Counted from the stretch's first letter, positions 10,467 through 21,339 are shown. The stretch is 64,000 bases of DNA from Anniella stebbinsi (GCA_029215795.1 JARDYH010000002.1:18903001-18967000), one strand, 5' to 3'. The notes: generated from the letters alone by a model not told the origin. A program made the numbers and translations.

Positions 10467-10669
10467 GGGCCCCACTGGCAACTTCCCTTGGAATGCTTAT
10501 ACCAGCTTCAGAGAGGTGATTTTTGTTGGGATCGTGGGATTGTATCCAGTGTTAGTCCTACTTGGAGCAGAGCTGTTGAAATGAATGGGACTTAGGTTAG
10601 ACAAAGGTTGGATACAACCCAGGCAGAGAGAAAAAGAAGTAAACTCCCCTCCCTGCCCCTGAGGCTGCT
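10467..10669. repeat. Interspersed repeat fragment with AATGGGACTTAG motif
   Basis: The stretch 10527-10620 contains GTGGGATTGTATCCAGTG and GAAATGAATGGGACTTAG. It belongs to a common squamate repeat also seen at 23660-23746, 35966-36040, 50331-50400 and 56867-56915. Confidence 0.5.
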
Positions 10670-11195
10670 ATTTACATTGGCTGCCTGTACATTTCCGAGC
10701 CCAATTCAAGGTGCTGGTTTTCACCTATAAAGCTTTACACGGCTTGGGACCACAATACCTGATGGAACGCCTCTCCCAACATGAACCTACCCATACACAA
10801 CATTCAACATCAAAGGGCCTCCTCCGGGTGCCTCCTCCAAGGGAAGCTCAAAGGACGGCAAGAAGGGAGAGGGCCTTCTCTGTGGTGGCCCCCCAATTGT
10901 GGAATGATCTCTTCGATGAGGCCCGCCTGGTGCCAACATTGTTATCTTTTCGGCGCCAGGTCAAAACTTTTATTTTCTCCCAGGCATTTAACATCTTGAG
11001 TTGAGTTTTTAACTGACACTTTGGCCTGGCTGAAAATTTAAAATTATTTTAAATGTTAGCTGTTTTTATGTTTTATGGTTTAAAATTTTGTATATTGACT
11101 TTTAATGTTCAATCTTTAATTTCTGTAAACCACCCAGAGAGCTTTGGCTATGGGGCGGTATATAAATGTTAATAACAACAACAACAACAACAACA
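10670..11195 (+). repeat. L2-clade LINE 3' end
   Basis: The frame at 10711-11004 ends with FSVVAPQLWNDLFDEARLVP and FSQAFN, the ORF2 C terminus of L2-group LINEs. The 3'UTR (CCACCCAGAGAGCTTTGGC, GGGGCGGTATATAAATG) and an (AAC)n tail follow. The preceding text (TTGGCTGCCTGTACATTTCC) also belongs to ORF2. It is truncated at the 5' side. Confidence 0.85.
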
Positions 11196-12117
11196 ACAAC
11201 AATAGCAAGAACAAAAAGCATACAGTTACATTCAAATAATGTCAAGTCTAGTACTTTGGCACCGAAACAACACAGGAGGGAGGAATGCAAATGAAATCTG
11301 GGGATGGAGGCTTGGCAAAGGTGGAGTGTTTTATCCCAGAGTCAGGGGGGGGGGGGGAAGGAACGGGAGTCGTTCTGGGGGATGGAGGACGAATGAGCTC
11401 CCTTTCCCCATTCTGAGGCTGCTAGGTAGGGCATTCATCCTTCTCAGGCTGCTCCCAGACAGATTCCCCCATGCTCCAAAGGTATCCTCTTGGCTTTGTC
11501 ATCCCTCCTGTGAGAGATCATGTCAACAAGAGAGAGGATTTGAGGATGTTATGCCACAGAAGCTTTATTTACAGTGTACTTTGGAAATATTTCATTTCAT
11601 GGTTTGTATATATGTCTGCTTCTCTAGTTCCTGGTCAGATTACCCCACCTGGTGGTCTAAAATTCAGCACACAACTGTCCCCTAAAACAAGGGAACTGTC
11701 ACTGTTGTTGATGGTAGGGGATGGGGGAAGGGGATTTAGAGAGCTGAGCAGATTGCAGCAGCATACTCAGATCTATCAAAATCTGAGCACAAAGCAGCAG
11801 AGAGGATTTTTAAAAATCCTTTTCAGCCTAATAGGCCTTTTAATCAGACAGACAGAGAATTATTTTAAAAGAATGTGTTTAGCTGCAATACATCACTAAC
11901 ACTTCCCCCAATTGAGCAAGACAGACCTGCCTGCGGAAGTGCAAGCTTCCAAATTGATGTGCATCTCCATTGCCAAGTTTATCTGGACCTATTGAACTGG
12001 CTGGATGTATCTTTTGAGAGGGGTGAGGACCACATTCCCACCCAGAGGGGACAACCGTTTATTGCATGTTACTAGCTGCATAAGACCAATAAGGGCAGCA
12101 ATTTGGTTGCTGCCATT
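11196..12117. other. Unassigned intergenic sequence
   Basis: No gene recognised. It has a run of 13 G at about 11346-11358. Overlapping open frames of up to 148 codons (11239-11685, 11471-11899) show no known motif. Confidence 0.4.
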
Positions 12118-12458
12118 GGTCCCCTCTACAAGGATTCGCTTTTGCACCTGGTTAGGCGATTATGCGCATAATCGCTGAAGCGCATTTACGCCTAATACCT
12201 CTGCACGAGAGGTGGCGAAGCGCATTAAGGGATGACCAAAATGTGCTTTACAAGTAGTTATTGCGCATAAGCTCTTGTTCACATAGGCAAAATGCGCTTT
12301 AACGGCCAGAGCAAAATAAAACTCGCTGTTTAACGCGCATTCGATAATGCGCATAATCGGAGAGATAACTCGCCTCTACGCCCGATTTGCGCTCCGTTCT
12401 TGTAGAGGTAATTTTTTTTAAGCGCCTTGAAAGAGCATTAAACCTCTCTTGTAGAGGC
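12118..12458 (-). mobile_element. MITE-A copy 3
   Basis: Complete at both ends: GGTCCCCTCTACAAGG on the left and CTCTTGTAGAGGC on the right, with the internal second CTTGTAGAGG near 12404. The interior matches copy 1. The open frame is shifted by a small deletion in the AGAGGTGGCGAAGCGC part (about 12205-12225), so this copy no longer keeps the full 70-codon reading. Confidence 0.85.
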
Positions 12459-13144
12459 AGCCATAATCTGCACAATCTGCATTGAAATGAATGGGAGCTC
12501 CTGCGCAAATCCCTTTTGTTTCAATGGGGCATGTCCCACTGGATTGTGATCACTATCTCAGCTTATTGCACTTGAATGCACTTGAATTAAGAGCAGGGAA
12601 ACTTTTAACTTGTTTGCTCATGCTTATATCATGACCAATAAGGCCTTTCTCTTTCTCCCAGTAAATTGTTCCTCTAGTTTCATGGTTTCCTCCTTATCAC
12701 ACACCCGTCTGAAATCAACTCTAATACTGAAAGTGTCCCTCTGCATACAAGTATTTGTATCAAAAATGAACAACTGACTTTATCACTGATTATTTCAAGC
12801 AGGATTTGAGCCAAGCTGACCTGGACATCTTGGAGACTCTTTGACCATTAGTGGCTGAGGAGTTTAGAATCTTATAAAGCAAATGACCTGGAAGTGAACC
12901 ATGAAAACCCACGGAAGCATCCCAGGCTTTGAATTCCGACTTTCGAAGTGCAGTCATGAGAAACAAATCAAGTGATCTACTAAATATTCCTCTCCTTCTC
13001 TAACTACTCTAACTAATATGAAAATCGATGTGCTTCTTCAGTGCAATTATCGTATTTAGAAGGCAACCTCCTGTGCTTCTGGCTAGGTGTTCCGCTACTT
13101 GTCCCGGAGTACTAGAAGTGGACAAGAAGCGCTACATCCCTCAG
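12459..13144. other. Unassigned intergenic sequence
   Basis: Moderately AT-rich with no gene or recognised repeat. Confidence 0.4.
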
Positions 13145-13490
13145 AACACCCTTAAGGGTGAACATTTATTTTTTTATTTACAATATTTATATACCGCTCC
13201 CCATTCAAGAATTTCTGAGTGGTGGACAAATAGAATAAAAGAATAAAAACAGACTAAGTAAAAACACATTAAAAGTACATTGTTTTTAAAAGAAACAAAG
13301 TGAAAATAAAACTGCGGCTGGTCATTAAGGGAAGGCTTCCTGGAACAATGACGTTTTCAGGAGGTGCCGGAAGTAATACAAAGTTGACCTCCAGAGGCAG
13401 GGAATTCCATAGGTTGGTGCCTGCCTGCATGGCAGGGAGTAGCAGTTATGTTTGCATTTTGAATCAGATATTAAAAACTTTGTAAAGAGG
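13145..13490 (-). repeat. L2-clade LINE 3' end
   Basis: The reverse complement of the L2-like 3' end: TATTTATATACCGCTCCCC near the tail, then GGAAGGCTTCCTGGAACAAT and GGCAGGGAATTCCATAGG from the ORF2 end. The same version of the element occurs at 41936-42640. Confidence 0.75.
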
Positions 13491-13495
13491 CCAAT

Positions 13496-13573
13496 TTAGG
13501 TGTAAATGCGCTTCTGCGATTATGCGCATAATTGGCTAACCAGGCACAAAAGCGAATCCTTGTAGAGGGGACC
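13496..13573 (+). mobile_element. MITE-A right-end fragment
   Basis: Only the right terminus remains: GCGATTATGCGCATAATTGG, the linker CTAACCAGGCACAAAAGCG and CCTTGTAGAGGGGACC. Confidence 0.8.
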
Positions 13574-13645
13574 TTAGTAAGCCAGTTAAATCTGCCCATG
13601 AAAATAAGAATTATTTCTGAAGGAAGACGTATAATCTATAATGGT
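13574..13645 (+). repeat. Short repeat shared with 19482-19545
   Basis: CAGTTAAATCTGCCCATG, then AAAATAAGAATTATTTCTGA and AGGAAG are shared almost exactly with 19482-19545. The family is unknown. Confidence 0.6.
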
Positions 13646-14914
13646 TTCATGCACCCAGGGCAAAACTGGTGCAACCTTTTGCAATCTGTAGCCCTGAGAG
13701 TAAAATATCTAGAGTTCAACCCCTTTTTGATCCAGAAGGGCTCCAGGAGGAAGGGAGGTTCTGAGGAGAAAAACAGGAGACTGAGATGGTGACGAACATC
13801 CCTGAGGAAATGGAGGAGGGAAAGAGAGTGATAGAAAAGATGGATTCTGAGGACACTGAGAAAAGGCCAGGAAAAAGCAGCAGCAATCGTTTTAGGTCAA
13901 TGGGCACATTTCAGATTTTGAGGGAGTGTCATGTGCTCTCTCACAAAATGGCTACGAACAAGGGTGCCCTGTCCACTTATAAATGGCTGCCATGGTGGGC
14001 ATAGCCTGTCACAAACTACACAGTAACCAGAAGGTAAACTAGTGGGGCTAAAACAAAACCTCTTAGTTTAAAACACACATTGTAATTTTTTAAAAAAAAC
14101 TTATGAAATAAAATAATCGGGGCCTTGCAGACACCAAGACAGGCATCCGTAGACGGGCAGGATGTTGCAGAGCTTATGGCTAAAGTGGACAGGTGTCCTA
14201 TTTTGCTGAAGAGATCCCTCTATTTGAAGGTCTCTCAGAGGACATGCCTCTATTTAATGTCCCCCCAAGTAGAAGTGCTGTTCAGCTGAGTTTGGCGTCA
14301 ACAATTTCATCCCTCCCTCATTTAACTACTGTATGAATGGAGGTCCCATGATTTCCACCACCCCACAGGGTTGCAGTTAGGAAATGTGAGTTTACATTGG
14401 GAAAAATGTGCATTTACCACCAACTTAATGCAGCTCCAATGGCCTTCCAGAAACTCTCAAACTAAGGGCCAAACTAGCCATGACATCATCAACGCAATGA
14501 GCAACTGGATATTGATTTATTGAAGATATTTATATATTTCTTTATAGTCTGACCTCATGAAGGAGTTTACATGAAATTATTAAAACAATACAATCAATAA
14601 AACTGTTCAATGAAAAACAAAAAAGACAAACAACTTCTTGGCTTGGAGAAGCTGGTTCTGTTTCTTCTCCTCTCAGGGCAAGCTGGGAGTCCGCATGCCA
14701 GTGGCGCCACCCTCCATTGGGCCTTTGGTACTGGAGCAGGTCTGCAGTGCCCGTAAGGTGCCTCATCAGGATACCATCTCTGTGGCTCACTGAGCCTGCA
14801 GTGGGGCAGAGAGAGGTCATATCCCCTACAGAAGCCCTGGAGGAGTGAAAAGGCTACATCACATCAAACTGGAAGCCCTGTGCCTTATTTTAATGGTCAG
14901 GTGGTTAACTCCAC
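13646..14914. other. Unassigned, with one repeat pair and an old LINE tail
   Basis: About 13902-14065 (CTCTCACAAAATGGCT, then AGAAGGTAAACTAGTGGGGC) is clearly similar to 30395-30555, defining a repeat of at least 160 bp. About 14510-14620 may be a degraded LINE tail in reverse orientation. No gene. Confidence 0.45.
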
Positions 14915-15330
14915 CCCTGCTGAAAGTCCACCCCATCCCTGGAAGTCCCACTTCCGGAGCCCTGCCCCGGAAAGAGGGATCACTGGATGGGTATCATGTG
15001 ACTCCTAGATGAAGTCATCATACCTCCATGGACCAATAGGATGGGGGTGTAGAACCCTGCTGTACATGTGGAGGAATGGAAGCAAACCAGTCGGGATCAT
15101 TTCCAACCCCATGCCCAGAAGTCCTAGCCTGGAGGAAGGGATCTCCTGATGAGGTCATGTGACCTGTCTACAAACTCATCATGCCACCTCATCCTGTTCA
15201 GCCACCATAGCATGAGGAGTTTGTAGAGGGGACACATGATCCCAACCGAGAAACCCTCCATCCAGGGCAGGACTTTTGAACTGGGACATCTTGGGATGGG
15301 CTTGGAAATGATCCCGCATCTGCTACCTTG
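14915..15330. repeat. Locally repeated block with a hairpin
   Basis: Two adjacent units share GGGATC, CATGTGAC and TCATCAT words (about 14960-15030 and 15138-15190). The stretch 15164-15230 folds back: CTGTCTACAAACTCATCATG pairs with ATGAGGAGTTTGTAGAGGG. A related phrase is at 15895-15950 (GTCACATGATCCCCATCCAG). Probably an unassigned repeat. Confidence 0.45.
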
Positions 15331-15487
15331 GCTCCTGGACCTTGTCCTGTGATGGACACCCTGTTCTACTGACCCTTGGGCCCCTCTGTGACTCTGCTTC
15401 CAAACTGTGTAATGCATGCGAGTGCCTGACTGTGTTTTGTGCCCTGTCTGCTATGTCGACCCCTCCTGCCTAAGCCTGAACCCCAGT

Positions 15488-15835
15488 TAGGGATGTTGGG
15501 GGAATCTGTTTGGGGGGTGGAGCTTCACAAGGTTTGTCAGCTCAGCCCCCCCCGGACTCCGTTGTGTCTTCCACCAACTGGCCCCACTCATTGTGCATTG
15601 AGTCAGGCCAGCTGGCGGAATTTTCCGTTAATATAATTTTGCCCAAATTTGGCTGTAAATTATGCAAACCTGCAAAATTTACAGGCGAAATGCATGCGAA
15701 TGCACAAATTAAGCTAAGACCAAAAAGAATCTGTAAAATCGCGTGGCTCATGTCACAAAAGCAAACCAAGTCAGGCGTGCCGCAGAAGTCCGGCGAGCCC
15801 AGAAGGGCCGGACTTCTTGGCGACTGACATCCCTA
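15488..15835. mobile_element. hAT-type element with TAGGGATGT ends, 348 bp
   Basis: Perfect 9-bp inverted ends TAGGGATGT and ACATCCCTA. The flanking octamers ACCCCAGT (15480-15487) and ACCCCTGT (15836-15843) match at 7 of 8 bases. No transposase frame. Confidence 0.7.
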
Positions 15836-15843
15836 ACCCCTGT

Positions 15844-16640
15844 ATCTAACTGCTTCCAGTGCCCCACACATATGGCAGGGGCTACATGGACAAATTCATC
15901 GAGGAGTCACATGATCCCCATCCAGTGATGCCTCAACCTGGGACGTCTGGGGATGGGGTGGGACTTCTGGCAGATGCAGGGCTAAACCACCTTTGAATAA
16001 GGGAGAGGGCTTAAAATTTGATGTGAGGTAGCCTTCCCAAGAGTCCCTTGACCTCCTCACTCTGTCTCCCATTGCAGGTCCTCCCAATGCCAGGACCAAG
16101 GACCTTTCGTTGTGCTCATGGAGACAGAGATGAAGGAGGAGGATGGAGATGTTCCCTTGAATGGGATGAAGGGAGGGACATTGGCTGTGAATGCTTCCTC
16201 TCCTGAAGCTCTAGGAGTGGGTTTCCTCACTTGGTGTCTGAACCAGGGAAGCGTTGTTCACATCGTATCGACATCGGAGAAGACTGGAGGCAGGGCAGGA
16301 CCTTGGAGAGCAGAGTCCAGAAAGTGCTGGCTGGAAGCTTATCCCATCAGGAGCTGTTGTTCAGGCGAAGGTCTGTAGTCCACATAGGCCTTGAGAGAGC
16401 TGGCTGTGCCTGGTCTTTCAGGGGCTCCGCCCATGTTGCCTACTAACTGGAGTTCTTCAAGGGCAGCTGTCAGGTTCCGGAGTCTTGTGCTCTTGGTAAC
16501 TGAGGAACAGGGGAGGATGGAGGTAGAGAAAGGGGTGCTGAGGACACACCCTGAGGTGATATTAGGTGTGGTCTGTCTTAATCCCAGTGATTCACAGGGT
16601 ACTGTGGAGCCTCCTATCTAGGGGACAAGACACCTTCCCC
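15844..16640. other. Unassigned intergenic sequence
   Basis: No gene or known repeat identified. Open frames of 60-90 codons lack recognisable motifs. Confidence 0.4.
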
Positions 16641-17741
16641 TAGGGTTGCCATATTCTGAATCCTCAAAACCGGGACAATTTTTAAATTTATTTATTTATT
16701 TTTGCTGGAAGCAAAATAAAAAGTAATGGTGTGGGTGGGAGTTAGAAGAGGAAAGGCTGGGAGAGGGGGGAGGGCTCAAAGGGGGAGTGGTGATGGGGGA
16801 ATTGCCTAATGCAATCAGGAGAGAAGCAGCAACAGCAGCAATGCAAAACCATTTTTGCTAAGCAAGTGTTCCTATTGATAAAACAAAAACAACCTCTCCC
16901 CCCCCCCCCCAAAAAAAGTTTTCCTTAAAAGGAGCTATGAAGCCTCTGCTATATGGGGTCTGGTCTAGAGCTGGAAGGATTACTGACCTGGCTGGAAGGG
17001 GGAAAGCACCGGCTGTTGTTCTTTCACTGAGTCACTTGGGTCTCTGAACAGATAGTAAGTAGCCCTATTGTAAGCAAAATAAAAAGTAATGGTGTGGGTG
17101 TAAGGGAGTTAGAAGAGAAAAGGGCTGGATGGGAGAGTGGGGAGAGGAGAAAGGGGTCACAAGAGGGGCAGCCGTAGGAACGTAGAGCCCATTTTAAACA
17201 ACGTGTTTCTCATGCGTAAACCCCCCTCCCTTGAGGTTTTCCTTTTAAAAAGCGATGGGGTCTAATCTGCAACTGGAAGGATTACCTGGAATGGAAAACA
17301 CAAGCTGCACAATAGCAGCGGCTGGTCAGGAGACCTTTTGCTTTTATTGTTTGACTAAATCACTTGGCTCTCCCAGCCCATCCTCCCCAGCCAGGGGCTG
17401 AGCCACTACTGTGATGTCACTGACAGGCTCACATGACAGGGCTGCAGAGTTTGACTGTGAAGAGCCCACCATAACCATGGATTAAGCTTTATTTATTCAT
17501 CTATTATATCTCTAGTCCACCTTTTTCCTTCCAAGATCCCAAGGTGGTTTCCATGATCATTAAAACTGCAGGAGCCCTGCCCTCTTTGGTATCTGGTCAC
17601 GCTAGTATAGCTCCTGCAGCTTTAACTGTTGTAATGAAGAGGGAATTTCTCAAGTGCTGCATGCCTACAAATGACACCTGCTGAAATTCCCTTTTCTATG
17701 CAATACAGGAGTCCTGTCCTCTTTTCCATATGGTCACCCTA
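16641..17741. mobile_element. hAT-like element with TAGGGTTGCCATAT ends and internal duplication
   Basis: The ends TAGGGTTGCCATAT and ATATGGTCACCCTA are imperfect inverted copies. The interior repeats a block of about 360 bp directly: AAGCAAAATAAAAAGTAATG occurs at about 16709 and again at about 17074, each followed by similar purine-rich text, TTTTCCTT and CTGGAAGGATTAC. The flanking octamers do not match, so the insertion is old or rearranged. Confidence 0.6.
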
Positions 17742-18411
17742 GTTTGAGAACAAGCTAAAAAGCATCCGTCGCAATACTGATCCTCTACCATCGCAACTGT
17801 TCATGCCCCTCCATGGCCAAAACAGCCCACTTATTCCCACTTCCTGCTTCCTAGTCTTTAACCAGCTTGCATTTCTTTCCCCAAAGTTTGTGTTCCTTTG
17901 AATTCTCCTCATTTGGGCAAGACTTCCATTTCTGGAAAGAAGCCTTCGTGCCTCCAATAGCATCCCTGACTCTGCTTTGTAACCATGCTGGCTAACCCCC
18001 GGGGCGTAGTGGTACCTGGTCTTTAGCATTCTTGCTGAGCACCTCTTATTGTGGATGAGCCCAAAAAAGAGAGAACCACTCCAGGATCCTGTACGAGGTT
18101 TTATTAGTAAAATTGTAGCCCAGTTCAATCCAGATGTGGGAGACCTTGGGTCAATTGCTTTGTCATGATGGTAGCACCTGTAAGAATTTCTAAGAAAAAA
18201 AACTTGCCTAAGAGTTTTTACCATAGGTTTGTCATCGTTATTAATTTGTATTTCAAGATCGGATTTTTATTTTGTGTTTTGTCAGACTACCAGCCAACAT
18301 GTGTTGACAGGCGGCCATATATGTCTTGCAATACTAAGAACAACTGTCATGTAACTCCTGTCTTCCTGGAGGTCCGTCCATTAGCTGCTGAACCACCTGT
18401 TGTTATGGGTG
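17742..18411. other. Unassigned; a 161-codon minus-strand frame
   Basis: A minus-strand open frame from 18224 to 17739 is the longest here but has no motif I recognise, and its composition is not clearly coding. It may be a fragment of an unassigned repeat (for example the phrase ending RGMNSCDGRGSVL). No confident gene. Confidence 0.3.
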
Positions 18412-18532
18412 TTAGGGTGCCATTCTATGCGTGTTGAGACAGAAAAAGAGTCCTACAACTCCCAGCATTCCCCAGACAGCACGGAGTTGTAGGACTTTTT
18501 TCTGCCTAAACACGCATAGGATGGCACCTTAA
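18412..18532. mobile_element. Palindromic Harbinger-like MITE with TTA flanks
   Basis: GGGTGCCATTCTATGCGTG on the left pairs with CACGCATAGGATGGCACC on the right; the arms extend through AGTCCTACAACTCC. TTA flanks both ends. Related copies: 19193-19270, 28902-29007, 40602-40700. Confidence 0.7.
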
Positions 18533-18589
18533 ATGTTTTAGCAGGCCTCCATGATCCTCAAAGAACTGCCATCCTAAAAAAGAAATCTT

Positions 18590-19117
18590 CAAACATACTT
18601 ATTTTAATCTTTTCCTTATTCCCTATCCCTATAATACTTTCATCTTCTCTAATTACATTAGCTAACATTTCAATAACTATAACAAACAATATCGGGGAAA
18701 GGGGACATCCTTGCCTAGTACCTCGGGTTAAAGAAATTTGTTCTGTTATTCCATCATTAACCATAACTATTGCATTATTTCGTGAGTATAATTGGTTTAT
18801 CGGACTCTTAAATCGTGTTCCAAACCCTATTGTTTTTAATATCATTTTTAAGGCTGGCCATTCCACACAATCAAAGGCTTTAAAAATATCTAAGGCCATC
18901 AATCCTGCCTTCAGTTTATTTTTTAAATTATATTTATTATATTCAACACTCTCCCTATTAAATTAGGCACCTGTCTCCCAGCTATAAATCCACATTGGTC
19001 CCTTTTAATATATTTATATATAAAACTATTCATTCTTTTTGTCATTATTGCTGTCAGAATTTTAGCATCTTGATTAATTAGGGAAATGGGTCTATATGAT
19101 CCTATATCTGATAGATC
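18590..19117 (-). pseudogene. L1 LINE reverse-transcriptase fragment
   Basis: On the minus strand the reading passes through YRPISL, then INQDAKIL, LDIFKAFDCVEW (RT motif A type) and GTRQGCPLSPILF (motif B type), all typical of L1 ORF2. A stop lies between the first and second halves, and the catalytic FADD-type motif is not intact. Both the 5' part and the 3' end of the element are absent. Identical 14-bp repeats AAAAAAGAAATCTT flank it (18576-18589 and 19118-19131). Confidence 0.8.
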
Positions 19118-19131
19118 AAAAAAGAAATCTT

Positions 19132-19342
19132 AGGGCATGGTGGGTCCTCTCCTATCAATAGCTTCCGTCCTATTAAAGAAACCTTAGGGAATGATCCTAC
19201 ACATCTTTTTACAGAAAAAAGTCCTACAGCTTCCAGAAAACATGTCTTAACTTGCATAGGATAGCAGCCTTGCTTGATGAATCACGTATTTTAAGGCTGC
19301 CATCCGATTAAAGAAATTGTAGTCAATTAATCGTGTATTAGT
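19132..19342. repeat. MITE fragment and local repeats
   Basis: About 19193-19270 (AAAAAAGTCCTACAGC, then TTGCATAGGATAGCAGCC) is a diverged copy of the 18412-18532 MITE. The octamer GTATTAGT at 19335-19342 is the left target duplication of the next element. Confidence 0.5.
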
Positions 19343-19473
19343 CCAGCCTTCTCCAACCTGGGGCCCTCTAAATGTGTTGGACTACAATTCCCATCATTCC
19401 CAGGATTGGAACTCCCAGGAGTGCTGGGAGTTGCAGTCCAACACATCTGGAGCGTACCATGGTGGAGAATGCT
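19343..19473. mobile_element. Palindromic hAT-type MITE, 131 bp, exact 8-bp TSD
   Basis: The left arm CCTTCTCCAACCTGGGG and the phrase TTGGACTACAATTCCCATC fold back on GGGAGTTGCAGTCCAACAC and GTGGAGAATGCT. GTATTAGT flanks both ends (19335-19342 and 19474-19481). Diverged relatives: 29853-29985 and 36917-37025. Confidence 0.8.
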
Positions 19474-19481
19474 GTATTAGT

Positions 19482-19545
19482 AAGTCAGTTAAATCTGCCC
19501 ATGAAAATAAGAATTATTTCTGAAGGAAGTCGCATAATCTACATA
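19482..19545 (+). repeat. Short repeat shared with 13574-13645
   Basis: CAGTTAAATCTGCCCATG followed by AAAATAAGAATTATTTCTGA matches 13574-13645 with very few differences. Confidence 0.6.
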
Positions 19546-19868
19546 GGCGTGAGCAGCTCATTTCATTAGGGTGTGCACCTTAAAAGCTCTGATTGGAATG
19601 GAGGACGGGAAAGCGTGCTTTCTCGCCCTTCTATTGCTCCAATTGGGGCCTAAGGCTCCGATTGGAGCAGTGGGGGGTGAGAAAGTGTGCTTTCCAGGAC
19701 CTCCGGAAAGTACGTAATTCCCCCAAGGATGCTAATGGCAGCTTTCTGGAGGCTTCCCCATCCTTTTAAAAGCCTAATTCAAGTGGAAGGAGGCAGGAAA
19801 GCAGAGGTGCCCTGGGAAATTAGAGTGTGCCTGGTCACACCCAGTACACCCTGTGCGCACGCCTATGC
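19546..19868. mobile_element. DNA element with CATAGGCGTG ends
   Basis: CATAGGCGTGAGCAG on the left and TGCGCACGCCTATG on the right are inverted copies; AGGGTGTGCACC is subterminal. A related element lies at 22899-23333. No clear target duplication. Confidence 0.6.
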
Positions 19869-20689
19869 TCCTGCCCCACGTAACATCCATTAGACCTTCT
19901 TATTCCTGTTGTCCTCTGATATCACAATGTCCTGTGTTTCCTTGCTCTCCCCCTCCAGCAGCAACCAACAATGTGAAGTGATTTATATTAGTAAATAGTT
20001 AGTCAAATCACTGATTAATTAGAGGAATATTCTGGTATCATTTCTCTCTGTCTCTAAAAATTAAATAATCCGTCATTATGCACTACTATATTACCTGTAT
20101 CCCAAGGAGTGGTCTGAAGGATGTTGCATGCTCCATATTCTGCTGAATCTGTAGCTGATCAGGTCTGGCCCTATAAGCTACCTGGGAAGGGAGGAGAACT
20201 CCTGAGGGCCCTGTGTGTGCTGCTCCGGGCTCAATGGAAGAACAAGAGTGGAATATAAACAAATAAAAATAATCACACTGTTTACTTTGGCCCTGGAAGT
20301 ATGTCCCCATTTGCCTGCTGTCGGTATAAATCCTGGCTCTGCTCTCTCTGTACTTTTCCCAACACAGTTGCTCTCTCTCCACCTGTGAGATGCCAAGACG
20401 ACTGATCCTCCGCTCTTGTTGTGGCTGGGTTCTTCCAGCTCCTTCGGTACATTGCTCTGTTTGGGGAGTTGATTCACCTGCTCTCCCATGCCTAAAATTC
20501 CTCTTCAAGAGATTTTCATACAAAGCAATTCTCCTTGGCATACTCTCCCTCGCTCTGATCTTTTCTTCTCGCTCTCCAACTGTCATCCACACCCAGGATT
20601 CTTTCTCTCAATAGCTGAGCTGCTGTCTCATTGGCCAGCATGAACATTCCAAGGTGATCTTGTAGAATCTTCCATTGTTAGCACATCAG
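19869..20689. other. Unassigned intergenic sequence
   Basis: No gene seen. A 168-codon minus-strand frame (20592-20086) has no recognisable domain. Confidence 0.4.
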
Positions 20690-20737
<48 letters not shown>

Positions 20738-20740
20738 CTA
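20690..20740. repeat. (TATC)n / (GATA)n microsatellite
   Basis: About 12 uninterrupted tetranucleotide units. Confidence 0.95.
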
Positions 20741-20818
20741 TCCATTCATCCATATTACCTTTATCCTGCTCCTCAGCCAAAAAGGCTCCCAGAACATCTT
20801 ACAGGCAATCAGTAAAAA

Positions 20819-20823
<5 letters not shown>

Positions 20824-20870
<47 letters not shown>
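20824..20870. repeat. (AAT)n microsatellite
   Basis: About 15 AAT units following a LINE-tail-like stretch (about 20745-20820). Confidence 0.95.
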
Positions 20871-21084
20871 GACAGTCCCTGCCCACAAGTTTACAATCAG
20901 CACACAAGGAAAGGGAACGGTAAGGGTAGAGGAAAACATTAAGCAGTCTTTCAGCAAGGCCCCGTGCCCCTTCTCATCCCGCTCTATACAGCCTGCTTGT
21001 TTTTGTTCCCTCATCTATACTTTCTATGAGGACGTTGTGAACTGAGCGGGAGCTTGTGCATCTCTCCTGTGATGAGTGTGTGGC

Positions 21085-21312
21085 CCTACGTTTCAGATGT
21101 GAATGGAGCTTTCACATCTCCCCATGAGGAAGAAGTACTTCTTCACACAGTGCATAGTTAAATTATGGAATTCACTGCCACCAATTTGGATAGCTTTCAA
21201 AGGGGGTTGGACAAATTCCTGGAGGAGAAGGCTATCAATATCTACTGGTCCTGATGGCTATGTGCTACCTCCAGTATCCGAAGCAGTAAGCCTGTGTGCA
21301 CCAGTTGCTGGG
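21085..21312 (+). repeat. CR1 LINE 3' region (interrupted)
   Basis: Sense-orientation CR1 text: GGGGTTGGACAAATTCCTGG, CTATGTGCTACCTCCAGTAT and CCAGTTGCTGGGGAA. The usual continuation (CATGGGTGGGAGGGTGC) is absent because an AAT run and an R4-like fragment follow immediately. Confidence 0.8.
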
Positions 21313-21339
21313 GAATAATAATAATAATAATAATAATAA
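21313..21339. repeat. (AAT)n run at R4-like insertion
   Basis: Nine AAT units lie exactly between the CR1 break and the start of the R4-like reverse-transcriptase fragment. Confidence 0.95.

Noticed and set aside
17739..18224. 161-codon minus-strand frame as a gene
   Set aside because: No motif, no splice structure and no start context; could be a fragment of an unknown repeat, but a gene cannot be supported.
20086..20592. 168-codon minus-strand frame as a gene
   Set aside because: No recognisable domain, low-complexity text, and overlapping frames of similar length on both strands.
20690..20740. (GATA)n run as a sex-chromosome marker
   Set aside because: GATA repeats are enriched on some snake W chromosomes, but a single short run is common genome-wide and says nothing about chromosome identity.
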